DNA from: Casuarius casuarius
Taxonomy: Eukaryota > Chordata > Aves > Casuariiformes > Casuariidae
NCBI GenBank assembly: GCA_003342895.1
Contig: PTFA01000020.1
Span: 4,548,515 to 4,612,514, forward strand
DNA length: 64,000 nt
Reading direction: 5' to 3'
Each line of letters opens with the position of its first letter. The first letter of the stretch is position 1. A program made the translations under genes and the position numbers. A model generated the notes under the pieces. The model was not told the origin of the DNA, made no database searches, and saw only the letters and a list, made by a program, of their open reading frames with translations. Shown in pieces: positions 9,655 to 23,300 of this stretch.

Positions 9655-12600
9655 CATGCAGGAGTGAAGAAATATATACAAAATATACAAATACTATACA
9701 ATATATACAAAAAATGCCAATCGTGCTGCTCAAATGGTGTATTTCTAGAACAGACTCAAAAAAAGTGTGATCACTCTGAAACAGATGTGCAAATATCTTA
9801 TATCTCAATCCTGTTTTGCCTTTCAAATATTTTCATTTCATCATTTGTTTTTTTCTCTCCCCCTCTACACAACTCCAACTTAAACGTGAATGCAAACACA
9901 GTAGGTAACATGTTTCTGAGGAGACCTGGAACATGCAGTGTCCCTGGGGAAGCTGGTGAGTAAAATACAGGCAGCGGATGCAATTAATTTTCTCAGCACA
10001 AAATTACTGGCAAGTTTAACTGGACTTTGGAGCACAAATTATTTCATGGATGAAATGCTGTCAAACAGCCTTCCTGCTTGCATGTATGATCTATGTGGCT
10101 TCCTCCTCTTTTAGGTCCATCCAATTTAATCCCAGTTTGGCCCCAACGGGTAAACACTGGCAAAGCAGTAGCCTCGTGGCTTACGGAGCACCTGCATTCC
10201 TCTTTGTGCAAAAGTCTTAATGAAGGTGCTAAAAGCCCGAGAGCTAAACTACTTAGCTGGCAGTGCCTGCTCCTGTCTCTCACACACAACAGCTGAGCCA
10301 CACTCTCCCCGCAACTGTCCTCGCAGACGGCAGGAGCTACATTATCAAAGCGTGTTATGAGGATTTAGTCAGGCAGCCTCTAATTGACTTGTCTGGGAGT
10401 TGTGCTGATAAATCCTCACTCTTTGAAAACATACCCCAATCTGCTTTGCATCTGGACAGGAGAAACTAATGATAAAAAGCAGACACTGCAGATTATTAGA
10501 GCTATACCTCCTGAAGGACTCCAGCAAACCCCGGCGCAAAGGAGACGCAGGAACTTCCTGTGTTTTAGACTAGGCAGCAGCAAAACACCACTGCACATGC
10601 TAGTTTCTGCACCACAGCTACTCATTCACTGCTCCAGGTTTCTGTAAGCTGCACAGGAGACCAGAAAGTCTCCTGGGGAAAAATCTTGCCCTGATTCATC
10701 CTTGGATGAGCATGAGTCCTGGCAGGCCCGTGCCGTGCGCTGGTGCCACCCTGCCCGCGAGCGAANGGGCACTCCAGCCGGGAAACTGGGCGCTCTCGCC
10801 CTCTGCGAAGGAGCAGCGCGCTCCCTGACCGGCCTCTGCTTCCCGGGGCAGAATTTGCTCCTTACCCTTGAGGCACCGGTAGGATATGAGCCACTGTCTG
10901 AGCACTGCAGAATCCACAGACTAAAATCTTGTCTAGCTGCTACAAGGGAAGAGCCTTTTCCGTGTTTAGAGCAAGAAATTTATCTTCCAGTTGGGTGCAA
11001 AATACTGCTATGATGCATAATAATCAAGATTATATATATGTAATAATATATCATAAATAATAATCAAGAATATTCTCAGAGACACTCCAGAGAAAGAAAA
11101 GGAAGAGAGGGGAAGGTGGAGGTACACACACCAGTACTTCTCTGATGACACTGCTGGTTTCTGTGGACCGTAAGCTTTCTCTTTGACCAGCTTTAGGGAA
11201 GCCTGGCTAGCGTATGATCTCCAGAGGGCCCACGGCAAGCTATCAGAAGGCCGAATTCAGAACTGGCATAGCTGGGCCCCATTCATTTCACTGCTATGTT
11301 AACTCCCAATAAACACCACTTCAGGTCGACGTGCTTGCTGATTCCTTACTCGCATGGAGTAGCATTAGGGTGGGCTCTTCCATTTCCTCCAGACAACATG
11401 GGATAAGCAACCTGAGTGATTCTTTCGCACAACTAAGTTCTAGTTCACGCTTTTAGAAACAGACTGTTTGATATAATCAGAAAAGGAAGGGGATGAAAGC
11501 CAAACAGTGTATGTACCACACCTGTTCAAGCCCACACATTTTATTCAGGCTCTTGGGGATAACATCACCATAGAATAAACCTTCATTTGAAAATAATTTA
11601 AGATCAAAATTAACACATTTTTGCAACTAACACACACAAAAAAGGAAAAATTTTCTGAATTGACAATAGGACAAGTTATGCTTCTGTGCTGCAAAAAAAA
11701 TGGGGAATACACTCCAGACCAGGTCTCCATAAAGCCTGCTTCCTCTTCCCCAGTTGTCCCTTGCATCTCACCTGTGCAGTTTGTCTGAGGATGTAGGTGA
11801 CCGGAAGATTTATTTGCAAGCACAAATACACTTAAGGGGTCTGGGCTAACTAAGTACCTGTTAAACAAGTTAAAAGTGCAGTAGGTGTTGCAAAGGAGAC
11901 CTAAGCATGGGCAATACAGATAAATATTCTTCTGCATGCTAATGAAAAATTTGAGTGCAACTCCAAAGTCCTAATGCTCATTATGCTGCAGAGCCATGTG
12001 CTTTGGGGAAAGGAAAGAAAAAGAATAAAGACTGGACAGATGAGCCTGAAAGTAAAAGAGTGCTAGGGTATGGGCCATGAAAAAAATGAATGAAAATTCC
12101 AAAATGGAAAAGGCAGCTGGAAACATCCATGATGAATCGAGCTTTTCCTTTCATCCAGATTGTTCGCTAATCACTACAACAAACTTGATCCATCTCTAGG
12201 AAAGAAGAGTAAAGCTAGAACTGCTCGTTTGCCTTGCCTTTCCATATCTATTTAAAAGTTTGCATACAGCAGCAGTTTTATAAGACTCCTTCACAAAACC
12301 TGTGTGGTCCTAAAGCCCAAACATGAAAGGCGCTGAAGCCATCAGCTCCCATTAAGTTCACCAGGAGTTAGGGGTCCTTACTAGTTGATAAGATTAGCTG
12401 TTATGTGCCAAAATTGCTTCAGAGTTGAAGTCTGATGAAACAACTTTGTTCTTTATATTGCTTTTTGCTTTCAGTACAAGTTATAGCCAGCACTGCAAAG
12501 AAGATTGCAGAATTCTTGAAGATCTCTGAAGACTAAGGGAGTTAAAGGATTGCACAGGATGCCTTAGACACGTTCTGAATTATTCTGAGCACAGTTTGAG

Positions 12601-12779
12601 AGCTATTTGCCATGGGCTAAAGGCCAGACAGCACTGAATAGCAGTTTTGCCCTAAATAGGGGCAAGTAAACCATACAAACTTAACTTCTTTGTTGCCTCA
12701 ATACCTTCACCTCAAACTGACCTTGGGTCCCACAGAGGTGTACAACAACGGCTAATGGAAAAGTACTTGTATGGTCTCT
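9655..12779. other. Intron, nothing recognised
   Basis: Short frames only. One ambiguous base is at 10766. Sequence composition is that of ordinary intron, with an AT-rich patch near 11025-11075. Confidence 0.6.
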
Positions 12780-12875
12780 CAGATCCCAGTGATTATCATA
12801 GTCACAGACTCCCAAGGCTGGACCTGCTGTGTGGAGCAAACCGCGAACATATCATCTAAGTCTATTGAAGAAGCA
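12780..12875 (-). repeat. Possible CR1 LINE 3' tail remnant
   Basis: ATCATAGTCACAGACTCCC, then CAAGGCTGGACC and ATCATCTAAGTCT, resemble the antisense of amniote CR1 3' ends of the form 'tcatagactccaaggc...atcatctagtct'. The match is from memory, is short and appears interrupted. The alternative is chance similarity. Confidence 0.3.
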
Positions 12876-12894
12876 GAAAATAGAAGAAAAGAGA

Positions 12895-12962
12895 TTTTAA
12901 GTAAATCAAAGCCCTGATTCACCAAAATATTTAAGCACATGCTTCACCTTGTGTGCACCCTA
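12895..12962 (-). repeat. Possible ancient amniote interspersed repeat fragment
   Basis: On the minus strand the words AAGCATGTGCTTAAATATTT and TGAATCAGGGCTTTG recall a dispersed element common in turtles and crocodilians, of the form 'cacgtgcttaagtgctttgctgaatcagggcc'. I cannot assign a family. Confidence 0.35.
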
Positions 12963-14934
12963 AGCCAACCAATTAAAATCCACAGAACCACATATGCACT
13001 GGAAAACTTCACCAGACTGGGAACTGAGCAAAGGTCTTTCCTTCCCCGTTTCATCTACGGCAGCCGCCTCCCCCTCTGCAGAAGCGTCTTCCTCGCCCTC
13101 CCATCGCTAGCCTGACTATACAAACGCAACGTAGTTGATGCACATATGTGCGCTGGCTTCATGCTCCCCCACCAGACAGGTCTCGGGGGGGATGCTCCCT
13201 GTTGCAAACTAGTAGACCTTTTTCTGCTCCCTCGCTGTGCGTACCAGGGGCACCTGGGGAGGAGAGCAGCCGTACGGCTNGCTCCTGGCACGCGCGCCCT
13301 CCCGCAGCGCTGGGTGGACTATTTGTCACAGAGCCCCCAGTACCTTCCTCAACAGCGTGAATGAACATTTGCTTATCACATGTTAATGATGCCCTATGTG
13401 GGCATAGGTATGGTATATGTTCCAGTGCAGGGGAACGGGCTGCAAGGCTGGTGGTAAAAATGGTTGCCAAGAGCATATGCCACTACTAGATAAAAAAAGA
13501 AAAGCTTCTGGCCTAGAGCCCTCCCTCTGTTCATGTGTGATTGACGCTAAAAGAAAAGGTGCCTGAGATCAGTCTAAATGAACTACTCTGACAGGCTGGA
13601 CATGACCTGCCGCCTGTAGGTTAAACGCCCCGACAGTAAGCAGAGTCTCGCGAATAAAAGTCCAGTGCTCACCCACTGCTACCCTGTTCCTACAGCTCTT
13701 GCGTGAAGTTGGTAGATACCTCATCACCAGAGTTTCCTGTCATGGAGTAGTTTTGGAAGAATGTTAGCCACGAGTAGGAAGAAACCACATCTCTACCTTC
13801 GCGAGCAATACCAGTACGCCTGTTTATAAAGCCTCCCGGTACTACTTGGAGCTTGTCCAAAGCAACACTGTGTCCCACGCCGAGCACAGCAGCAGCCTGC
13901 CTGCAGGGGAATGCCCCACGTTGCTAGCTGTTGTGAGGCTGAACTCATTGTAGCCACGGCAGAAAGAGTTTGCAAAAATCCCTTCAAGATATGTCCCCAC
14001 AAACTTAAAAGATGACCAGGAGAGAGGTAGTCAGTGCTCTGCCAACCAAGTCAAACTCGCAGTTCTCGGTGGCTGTGCACCAGAATATCAACAGCAAGTT
14101 TTATCTTTTCATACGTTTTGAAAACAACCCCCCAAAGAAAGGAGCTGCAACTCAAAGTGTTACATACGTCTGTATCTGCCCATTGTGCACACAATTTTTT
14201 TTTACTTTTTTCATTTGCTGGCAAAAATAATCCTGGTGTGTATTTTCCACATTTGCACACACAGAGCTCTGAGATGAAAGCCCATGTGAATATGATGGGC
14301 AGTAGCTATGTGCACAGAGCACATGTTAGTGGCTAATCCAAATTAAATTTAGCTTTCAAGTCCCATTCATCACTGAGAGCTTGTGCCTTTAACAGTGTCA
14401 AATAAGCACATGAAGACAAAAGAGCATTTTCTATTGTTAGATGCTCTAGGTAAACAAGATCTAAGGCTGAGTCACTGAGAATGGTACAGTTCTTTAGTAA
14501 ACCCCTTGGAGGCATGAAGCACAAGATATTATAGTTTGCTGTTAGATAAGCCATAGAAATGCACCATAAACCAGCTGTGCATTCACATAATGGGCTTCCA
14601 CTGATCTGATTTTCCTTCTTAAAAGACTTTTCATTCCCACCTTTTTCTCCTGTTCTAGAAGTGATAAGCCACCTAGCACTAAGGCGCTTTTAATTTGTTA
14701 GTCTGCAGATAAAGTGCTTGTAGGCTATTATGAGAATTATGTGGATTTTTGTCTTATAAAAAAAAAAAAGAGAGATGGGCTAAATCTAAAAAAGAAAAAG
14801 AAAACACATTTATGTTGAAACAAATACAAACCATCACTTAGCACTTAAATCATGTCTGTCATCCACATGCAAACACAGAAATTAGACCTCTGCATTTCAC
14901 ATCAGAAAACAGAATGTGGAACTTGCTAAAAGTT

Positions 14935-15003
14935 GTATGTGAAGTCAGTGCCAGCGCTAGAGCAGGACTCAAATCTCCNAAATCCTGTGCCCAGACAATG
15001 GGA
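14935..15003 (+). repeat. L2/MIR-like repeat tail remnant
   Basis: GTCAGTGCCAGCGCTAGAGC, then AGGACTCAAATCTCC and TCCTGTGCCCA, follow the order of the conserved tail of L2/MIR-type elements ('agtcagtggcagagctaggactagaactcag...cctgtgccc'). It is strongly decayed. An ambiguous base lies at 14979. Confidence 0.5.
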
Positions 15004-17334
15004 ATATAAAATATCTTCTCAGATCAATAGGCTCTCTTACTTCTCTTTCTTTTCTTATTCAGGAGAGAAAAAGAAACTGAACGGGAAGGAGCCCAGGAAC
15101 GCCTGTAGGTGCCATGAGAAGGTTGCAGGCAAGAACAAGTCGATTCATTGCAGTCGTAATGATGGGATTCATATCCCCCGTGCTAGGCTGAGGGAGGCAT
15201 ACAGAATTGTGTGCAAATCCGCTCTGTGATAGTTTCCCACAGTAAGAAAGTCTGTTTTAAAGGAAATTAAATGGGCAGCAGGTTGAGGTTTTTCCAAGGG
15301 CTATTTACAGTACTCTTTCATTTTTCCTCCCTTTTTCTGAGCTTTTCAAAACTGTCAAATCAAAACAAGGGCCTGGCAATTAGCATATCTCAGAATTACA
15401 TTAAGGGTCCAGCTTTAAAACACACAGCTGCCCAAGAGCTGCTTTTTACAATGCTGGGTGGAAGACACAAGGCCAAGGACCAGCCTTGCAATTTTCTGGG
15501 TCTGGTGTTACAAGGAAGGATTTGCACACCGTGGTCTCAAGTCTGTCTGGGGACAGCAAGTCACTTGTTTTGTCAAAAACAAAGCTGTCTGGTATTGCCA
15601 GACTTCAAATTCAGAACTGCAATAACCCTATTAGAAGCATTCAACACTGCAAACATAGTGGCTTTTACTGACACATCAGTAAAGTAGTGGCAGCCTTCTC
15701 CTCCCTGCTAACAAGAAAGGACTGCAGTGCTTGAAATGAGAGCAGATTTTTTTCCCTTGATGTGTCTCCATATAGCAGCATAAACTACCCACGCATATTC
15801 TCTCAGGATAGGGCCTGGAAATGCTGCCGGATTGCAAGACACTAAGTGGGCACTGGGTGAAGGACTCCCCGATGAGATTTAGGGGACACGTCCTGGCAGA
15901 AAACTCAGCCATGCACAGCACCCTTCCTGGGAATGCCACCTCTCTGAACAGCCTCTGACTAGCAGAGCTTCAAACTATAAAGATTCAGGCTCTCCCAGGG
16001 AACCGTACTGCTGCTCCTCTCAGGGCCAGCACAGCAGGGCTGCCTGTGCAGGGCGGGATCTCCCAGCTGACACTCCAATGTCCCTTAGAAAATGCAGGCA
16101 GGCAGGAGTCCCCCGGGATACAGCTGCTCCAGTGCTGCTGCCCCATGAGGGGCTAAGGGCTACAGCTGCTCCCTGCCTCCTCCACTTTCCCATAGCTCTG
16201 CTGCTCCCTGAAGCTCTCATCTGGGTGGCAGCAGCCATCAGAGGAGGCTATGAAAAATGAGTGGCAAGCTAGCAAGGGTGGCAGCAGCTCTGTGCAGTGA
16301 TGGGAGGCTTTGGGGAGCTGGGTATGAAATGCACATCAGGCATCTGGGGAACATTTGCTCCGCCATTACCTACTTCTACCTGCCTTCCTCTCCTGCCACC
16401 ATGTCCCATATTTTCACAGTTCAAATCTGGCAGCCTCACACATAAGTTATCTGACTGCTGAAGGGAAAGTGGGTCTCCAGCGTCAGCCTTCCTTCGGGCA
16501 GTTACGAGGCCTTCCAGGCCGCTACTGCTCCCGCTGGCAGGGCATATTCTGAGATCATCCTCTCCCCATCCATCCGACTGCTTTTTTCCCAGCTCTACTG
16601 ACACTTGCAGGTCCTGAAAAAGCTATGAGAAAAACTGACCTCATTAGCAGTTTCCTCAAAAATTCAATTGGAGCTGGGTGTCCATCTCCTCCAGCAATTC
16701 TCACATTCACATAAAAACCATTAAAGGAAATGGTGCCTAGGGTCGCTCCAGGAATTCCAACTACTGCCAATGAGAGGAATTTGCATAACTCGCTCCTATC
16801 TGCAGTGCAAGTGCAAGTTTTTGCTGCAACTCAGTCTCTTGGCTTTCCTCATTTTCAGCCCACCCTGCAAGAATAAGGAAAAACCTTCTTCACATATGCA
16901 ATGAGCTACAGAAGCAAACTGCTCATAGCGGGGCTTAACGGCTGTTGTACCTGGCATGTTCTCTACTGGATCTTCTGTAAGGCCCCTCTTTAGAGTCAAA
17001 CTACCTCATGGACCTAGTAGGTTGTAAGTCTTTCCTTGGGCTACAGGACGCCAAAGCTTTTCAGAATTTATAAAAATACTACAGTAGTCTGCATTTAGAG
17101 TCCCAAGCTTTGCTCTGATGAGGGATGAAGTATTTTGGACCGTTACTGTAGAATTCTGCCTAGAGCCAGGTGAACTCTTTAAAATCATATTTTTCCACTT
17201 TTTTTTAATTCATAAGAGCTTTTTTGAAAATTTTACATCAATTTTCTAAGCAGCTGAATACTGAAATGACAAATTTGCAAATACAAAATTATAAAGAACA
17301 GTCAAATATAAACCTGACTGAGAGGACTTGAGAA
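15004..17334. other. Intron, nothing firmly recognised
   Basis: Ordinary intron. A lone YGTGGGAA site lies on the minus strand at 15234-15241. A stretch near 16870-16930 has faint CR1-like wording, too weak to call. GC is slightly raised around 16000-16300. Confidence 0.55.
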
Positions 17335-18525
17335 AGGAGCTTTATGAATATCTGGAGGCCTGAACAGCATATTGAAATAAATGTTGAGAAATGCAGAGTA
17401 CTGGGGGGCGGGGGGGAACAACCCTACATATACATATGCAATAATGAACACTATATTAGCCACTACTGCTCGGGGAAGAGATCTTGGAATCACTGTGGAA
17501 AACGCTCAGAAAACATCTTCTGTGTGCTTAGCAGCAGTAAGGAAGGCAAATGGAGTATTAGGAATTATTAAGGAGAGAACTGAGAATAAAAGAGAAAATA
17601 GGACACCACTTTACACTTTATAAACCTCTGGTGCCACCACACCACGAATGTTTCATGCAGTTCTGATCATCCCAACTCTAAAAGGAGAGCGCTCACCTAC
17701 AAAGGTACGCAGAAGGATGACAACGGGATCACGAGGCAGGAACTGCTTCCCAAAGTAAATGCAAGAGGAAGCAATGGCAGCGCTGCGCAAGCAGGAAGCC
17801 CGACGGCCCCCTCCGTTGCATGGCAAGGGCACTCCCCAACACCCGCCCCCGTCCCGCCTGGAGACTCGGCCATGGCACGCTTTGGTCCAGCCCGTGTAAC
17901 TGTGGTATCTACTTGCAGACAACAAAGCACGGGTATGAGGAGGTGCTGATATGCACCCAGGGCTTGTTCCAGTGTGATGCCTGGATGTTGGCATGCACAT
18001 CTGAAAGACACTTTTGGGTTTAGACCATTCTAGATATAACCTGAATACGCTACAACGTGTGAGCCTGGGAACCATTGGGAAGTAGGACAGAGGCCTACAC
18101 AATCGTCTGTGGTACACAGAAGGTGAACAGGGAGCAATAATTCACAGTTTCTCACAAAACAAGAACTGATGAGACCCAGTGAAAGTGATCAAGCAGTCCA
18201 GAACAGCAAATGAAAGGATGTCCTTTTTCACTCAACACACAGACATGGAAGTTACTGCTGTAGGATGTTGTGGGTGCCAACAGGACCAATAAGTTCGAAA
18301 AGGTCTCTGAGAAATTCCTGGGAATTTAGGTGCATCAGCACCTATTCAACAAGGATGTGATTGCAGCTCCTGCCCCAGGAGCAGTTCTTGCACCCCTGGG
18401 GCTGGGAGACGGGAAGATATGCCACGAAGGCTGACTGCCAGCTGCTGGGTGCCTTACTCTGTTGGGGAGAAGATACTGGGCCACGTGCACCTTTGATATG
18501 ACGCAGCACAACTGTTCTTGCATCT
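17335..18525 (+). mobile_element. CR1 LINE 3' end (degenerate, 5'-truncated)
   Basis: The segment 17480-17600 translates to RDLGITVENAQKTSS... AAVRKANGVLGIIKERTENK, the C-terminal part of CR1 ORF2 reverse transcriptase (usual form 'LGITVDNTLKTSAQCAAAVKKANRMLGIIK'). Further matches follow in sense order: GTTCTGATCATCCCAACTCT, then ACAAAACAAGAACTGATGAG, GAAAGGATGTCCTTTTTCAC and CAACACACAGACATGGAAGT. The 3'UTR wording GAAGATACTGGGCCACGTGC and a terminal TTCTTGCAT come last. Stops and indels make it dead. Roughly 17780-18040 has no clear CR1 counterpart and may be an insertion. Wording fits the old amniote (turtle/crocodile-like) CR1 type. Confidence 0.8.
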
Positions 18526-20251
18526 ACAAAGTCTGCAGAAGAAAAGCTACTTAGAAGCTTTTTAGTAAAACAAAAAACAAAACCCTCTACCAGTTTTTAA
18601 ATGTTTTAGTTCTGAAGCATTCTGATGATAATACATGACTCTATAAAGCTGCAGCTATACAACGCCAAGTGGTACAACCGCGTTTCCAGCGGCCCCTCAA
18701 TAAAGAGTCTGTGCAGGAAGAGTCTGAATTGGAAGCACTTGCTTAACTGCTTTTTTAATAGACCGGACTGTGGTCATCCTATGAAAGATACACAAATGAA
18801 CATATTTTCTCCTCTTCCCCTGCTTGCCATTCCCCACCCCCCAAAAAAACCAACTTGGACATAACTATGAACCACATATCTTAGTTTGAGTTCCTAAAGA
18901 GTATTATTGGGATTCAGTTTTTAACTGGAGGAACTGTGATAAGTGTCACACCAAACAAGAGGAGACCTAGATAGGGGATTTTAGCTGCTGGTTCCTCTAG
19001 GGGATCTCAACACTCTTTATAAGGAGAACTCATAAAATCATCTTACTGATTTCCAGGGCATACAATATAAATAACACGTATCATTTCATTCACAGAATGG
19101 GTATCACAGAGAAAAGCCAGAGAGAAAGTGAAAGACATGAGAGCGAGAAGCAGACAAGGGAGCCTTGAGGCTGAACTCTTCAACCTGCCAAGAGCCCTCA
19201 TGCGAACCACAACGTTGCGTACACAAAATCGGCCACGCTGGAGAAAAGATCAGCTAGATCACAGATAAAAAGTCATGGCACTGATAGAGACATTTCAGAA
19301 AAGTTGAGTTGTCATGATACTGAAAATATTTCTCCACTTTATATACATAAAGGTATCCGCTCAGGAAAGATAATCTTACTGTGGTTGTATAAACAGGCAA
19401 CTTACTAAATTGTTGAAAATATATAAATATGTGGAGATGCACAGTTATACAAAGAGCCTATTTGTCCTTTTTTCCTAGCTTTCCTTATTTTTCACCTATG
19501 ATGCTGTGACTCAAACTCTGCATTAATTTTGTATATAAAAAGATAGCAAAATTAATCTATTTTTAAGAAGAAGAAGAAGAAAAAAATCAATTTCCCTGGC
19601 AGAGCTTGAACTCCATTCCTCAGGAAGATTGGTTTCACCACTGGAGGGCTCCAATATTGTTCCATGAAAGTAAAAGAAAGTTTACTGGGAAGGGTAAACA
19701 CAAAACAAATAGCCTGGGCAATAAAGTTCAAACATAACATGCAGGCTGAACCAAAATCTATGGGCCTGCAAGGATTTCGTAAGAGTAAGAGCTAATTTAA
19801 CTCTTGTTTTGCTCTTGTAACACAAAAGGGGTTGAAGGAGAATGATTTTCTTACCCTTTGGCTATAAATGTCTTCTTAAATAGAGCACCTATTAAAATGA
19901 TTTTGTATGCAATATTAGAATGATTAGGTGTTTGCAGACAAGCAAAAAACATAGATTTCATTGGTACATAATGTTAGTAAAACACTCAGCCCCGTGAAAA
20001 TGCTGCAGAATACAACGGATCGTAAGGACAGGGAGGAGAGTGTGCTATAGATATTTCTCACTTTTTTTGGATAAATCATTATTGGGAGTTGTCATTTATT
20101 TTATAAGGGGATTTATACGTACAGGTATAAAAAGTCGAGGAATAAGTGGCCCTAGAATTAATTGGTATGGGTATTTTCCCAATAACCTGATGGCCAGGAT
20201 TTTACCAGAAAAATGCATGTGGTCTTGCAGAAGCCAGTATGGGCATTGATG
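18526..20251. other. Intron, nothing recognised; short (GAA)n-A-rich tract
   Basis: A short AAG/GAA-rich tract lies near 19565-19587. Otherwise AT-rich ordinary intron with chance frames only. Confidence 0.6.
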
Positions 20252-20304
20252 TCAGCTGATAAGCTAATGACTGCAGCTTATCAGCTGATAAGCTAATGAC
20301 TGCA
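20252..20304. repeat. Tandem duplication (24 bp + 5 bp spacer) with GATA and E-box sites
   Basis: A 24-bp unit starting TCAGCTGATAAGCTAATGAC occurs at 20252-20275 and 20281-20304, separated by GCTTA. Each unit has CAGCTG overlapping TGATAAG. The junction adds an inverted CTTATCA at 20277-20283, giving three GATA sites and two E-boxes in about 40 bp. Confidence 0.95.
20275..20294. promoter_or_regulatory. Perfect 20-bp palindrome AGCTTATCAGCTGATAAGCT
   Basis: The second copy of the duplication and its spacer form a perfect palindrome: GATA site, central CAGCTG E-box, GATA site. GATA factors bind (A/T)GATA(A/G), and bHLH dimers bind CAGCTG. Binding here is inference. Confidence 0.6.
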
Positions 20305-23300
20305 ATGCTCCAGTTAAGGATAAAACAAAAGCTATTTGAGTACAGAAGCATGAGAAAAAGTATTTCAAACATCACGTCTATCTACAAACTTACAGAAGCA
20401 AGCAAAATACCAAAGTACCCCAGCACTCCCCAACCCACCCTGTTATGGGGAAAAACAAAAACAAATCAAAAAAAAAATCCTTGGCTGAGATCCTGAGAAT
20501 TGAAGTTTCACACCAAGCCGAATTTTACAGCTGAGTTAAGCACTCCTGAAAATAAAGGAGGTTTATTAGAAATACTGAAAGATGCTAGTGGGTACTATGA
20601 TAAGCCCAACAGAGCACTGTTCTTGTTTGATGAAGTGTACTGTATTGGGCTGATGCACAAAACATCGTGGTTTGCTGGCACTTTGCCCTGCGCACGCTAT
20701 TTTTCCCCACTTCTTCAACGTAAAGGGAAAAAGAAAAAAAGAGATTGCTTAAAATATTCCTGCTGCTCTCTTGTAGCCTCTTCCTCCAGCACATCACATG
20801 TTAATGCCAATCTGCTGGGAGACTGCAATTCTAACATAATGAGATATTAATGAGCTTTGCACATGTCCCTAGTCGCAACAGTTCCCCCCCCGCTCATTTC
20901 TCACAAACCTACAGAGATGCTTTGCTTGTTTTCCTGACGCTGCATTCGTGTGTCCCCCATCCTGCCCCCCCAAGAAAGCCCTGCTGCACCGTTCACCTTA
21001 AGCTGCCAGCACTGAAGAGCACCAAATGGGCTGGCACTGTCTTGTTTCCTGGCCTAATGGATGCTTGTTTAAACACTGGAGCTGTTTGCATTGCTGCGGC
21101 TCACTGCATGTTAAACACAGTCCTCTGAAACCCTATGCCAATCCAATAAAGGTATCAGCAGTTCAGCATGGGGAGGCAATTACTATAAAGTCCCAAGTGT
21201 GCCTTCTAAGCTCAAGGAAGGAAAATTTGATCGAACAACTAAAAGCAAAATCTGATTCGGCTCAGCATCACGTGGAGGACACCAGGTTTAACTGCAGCCA
21301 GGCCTATGGAGGGCAGGAGGAAATCAATGGATGAGCCAGGGAGAGCAACTGCACATTGTTAAAAGGGTTTTAAGCTGGCCTGTTAGCAACGCTCTCTCGG
21401 CTGCCTTCGCAGAGGCACCTCCTCCCCCTTCTTCTATATGTCAAGGTGTGCTGTCATCTTCTTCCCTTTTTTTTTGTTTTTTAATGATATGCTGCCAATT
21501 TCTTTTCACCCTTCATCAATTCTTGAAACAATTCTCTTCTGGTAAAGGTCCTTTCCCTGTGCAAAGTCATTGTCATTTCAAAGGGGAAGTACTGCACAGG
21601 AGCAGCAATGACAGAGGGCTGACGCTAGCCAAAAAAAGATCTGTGCTTCGCTGAGAGAGAAAAAAATCCAAATCTCAGGCTAATGATAGTCAATATTTCA
21701 ATGGATCAGCTCTTTACCTGGGTGAGGGCAGAAAATCAAGGAAGGAAGAAGCTGCATTTCCATTCATTTAATCCACAGAAACAAAGGTTTTTTAAAACGT
21801 CCTGCTTCCTCTCCTTTGAAGTGAAGGCTAAGGAGACGGGGGAGGGAGCGAATGTTTCCTTTTTATTCTTTTTTTCTTTTTTCTTTTTTTTTTTTTTTTA
21901 ATTTTAAACAGCTTCAACACGATGGATGGCCTCCCTCTGAAGGCAGCTGATGCAAACGATGTGGAAAGTTTTCCCAGCGCTTGCCAGGGCCACAGCCGCC
22001 ACCAGGAGCCTAGGAACGGGGATTTGCCACACCACCTCAGACCGCTGAGCCACCCAGCCTGGCCCCGGGGCCCCTAGCAGTGTCCCACACCGCAGGCCAC
22101 GGCGGGGGCTGACCCCTCCTCCCGCCTCCACAGGCGATGGTGGGCCTGGCGGGAAGTTAGGGGAGACCTTTGAAGAGGAACCTGCCCTCCATGAAGCCGA
22201 ATCCCCGACCCCTGTGGGCTGGGTTCACTCTACAGAAGGACAAGGCAGTGCAAAACTGAAATGCGCCCGCGTACGAAGCTCTCCGTCACTGCCCCGGCTG
22301 GGGCTAGCATTTGGCTACGGGGCTCGAGGACAGAGCTGGCCCTTCACAGCACAGCTCTCGCAGGTCACAAGTCCGGCGTGACCCTGAGCGCGGCAGCCTG
22401 ACAGGCAGAGGGCTGCGCCAACCAGCCCCTTACTGACGGACAGACGGACAGACGTCTCGGCGAGCTGCAGGCACGCCGGTCTGCAGGCACTGCCCCTTGC
22501 AGCGCTGAAACGAGGCGGGCAGGGAGAGGAAGCATTTTCTGATTTTAAAAAGGGGTGCCTGAGGGCAGAGATGGTTTCCTTACTTGTTTTTACAATTTTT
22601 AAAAAACTCGTGAGGAAAGATGGGGTTAATCCCCAGATCTCACCTCCCCTGCTTGGAGCTGCCCGAGCTGCAGCCCCCCTGTGGGCTCGAAACTCCACAG
22701 AGGCAACAGGAGGCCACTGCTAGCCGCCTGAGTACAGCTAGTTAAAGAGTGACTGCCTGATGGGTGTTTTGACAGAAATTAGGGGCTTTCAACCAAGAGG
22801 AAAAATGTTGGGAAACATCTGGGTTTTTTCTTTTTTTTTTAAAAAAAGCACCCACAGTAACTTTCCTATTTTCAGTTTTGTAACAAAATACAAACAAACA
22901 AACAGCAGTTGTTTTCGTTGGCATCCCTTGCCAAGCTGGGGGAGGGAGGACGAGCTGGAGACGTGATGTCTAGGTAAAGGGGGAGTCCTTCCATGTCCTG
23001 CGCTCCAGTTAGGACTTTGACCCTGGAGATTTACTTTCCACAGAAAGCACCTTACAACAAGGATCACTACTAAGCAGAAAGGGCAAAGAGCAGTGTCCTC
23101 AGGGCTGGAGCAATGCAGCGGTCAGAGCCGACTGATACCAAAACAAACAAAATCTGGGCTGTCTTGAAAGCATCAGACCCGGAGAGCCCCAAGAGACTCT
23201 TGCCACATTACAACTCCTTCCCTCTCTTGAAGCCGAGACTACTGCTTCTATTAGGGCTTGAAAAACCCACTCACCTACTCACCAGTGGTAAGTGGAATGA

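Noticed and set aside
16836..16990. Possible CR1 piece (AAACCTTCTTCACATATGC, TGAGCTACAGAAGC)
   Set aside because: The similarity to the CR1 'tatttcttcacac...ctgtggaactc' block is too short and imperfect.
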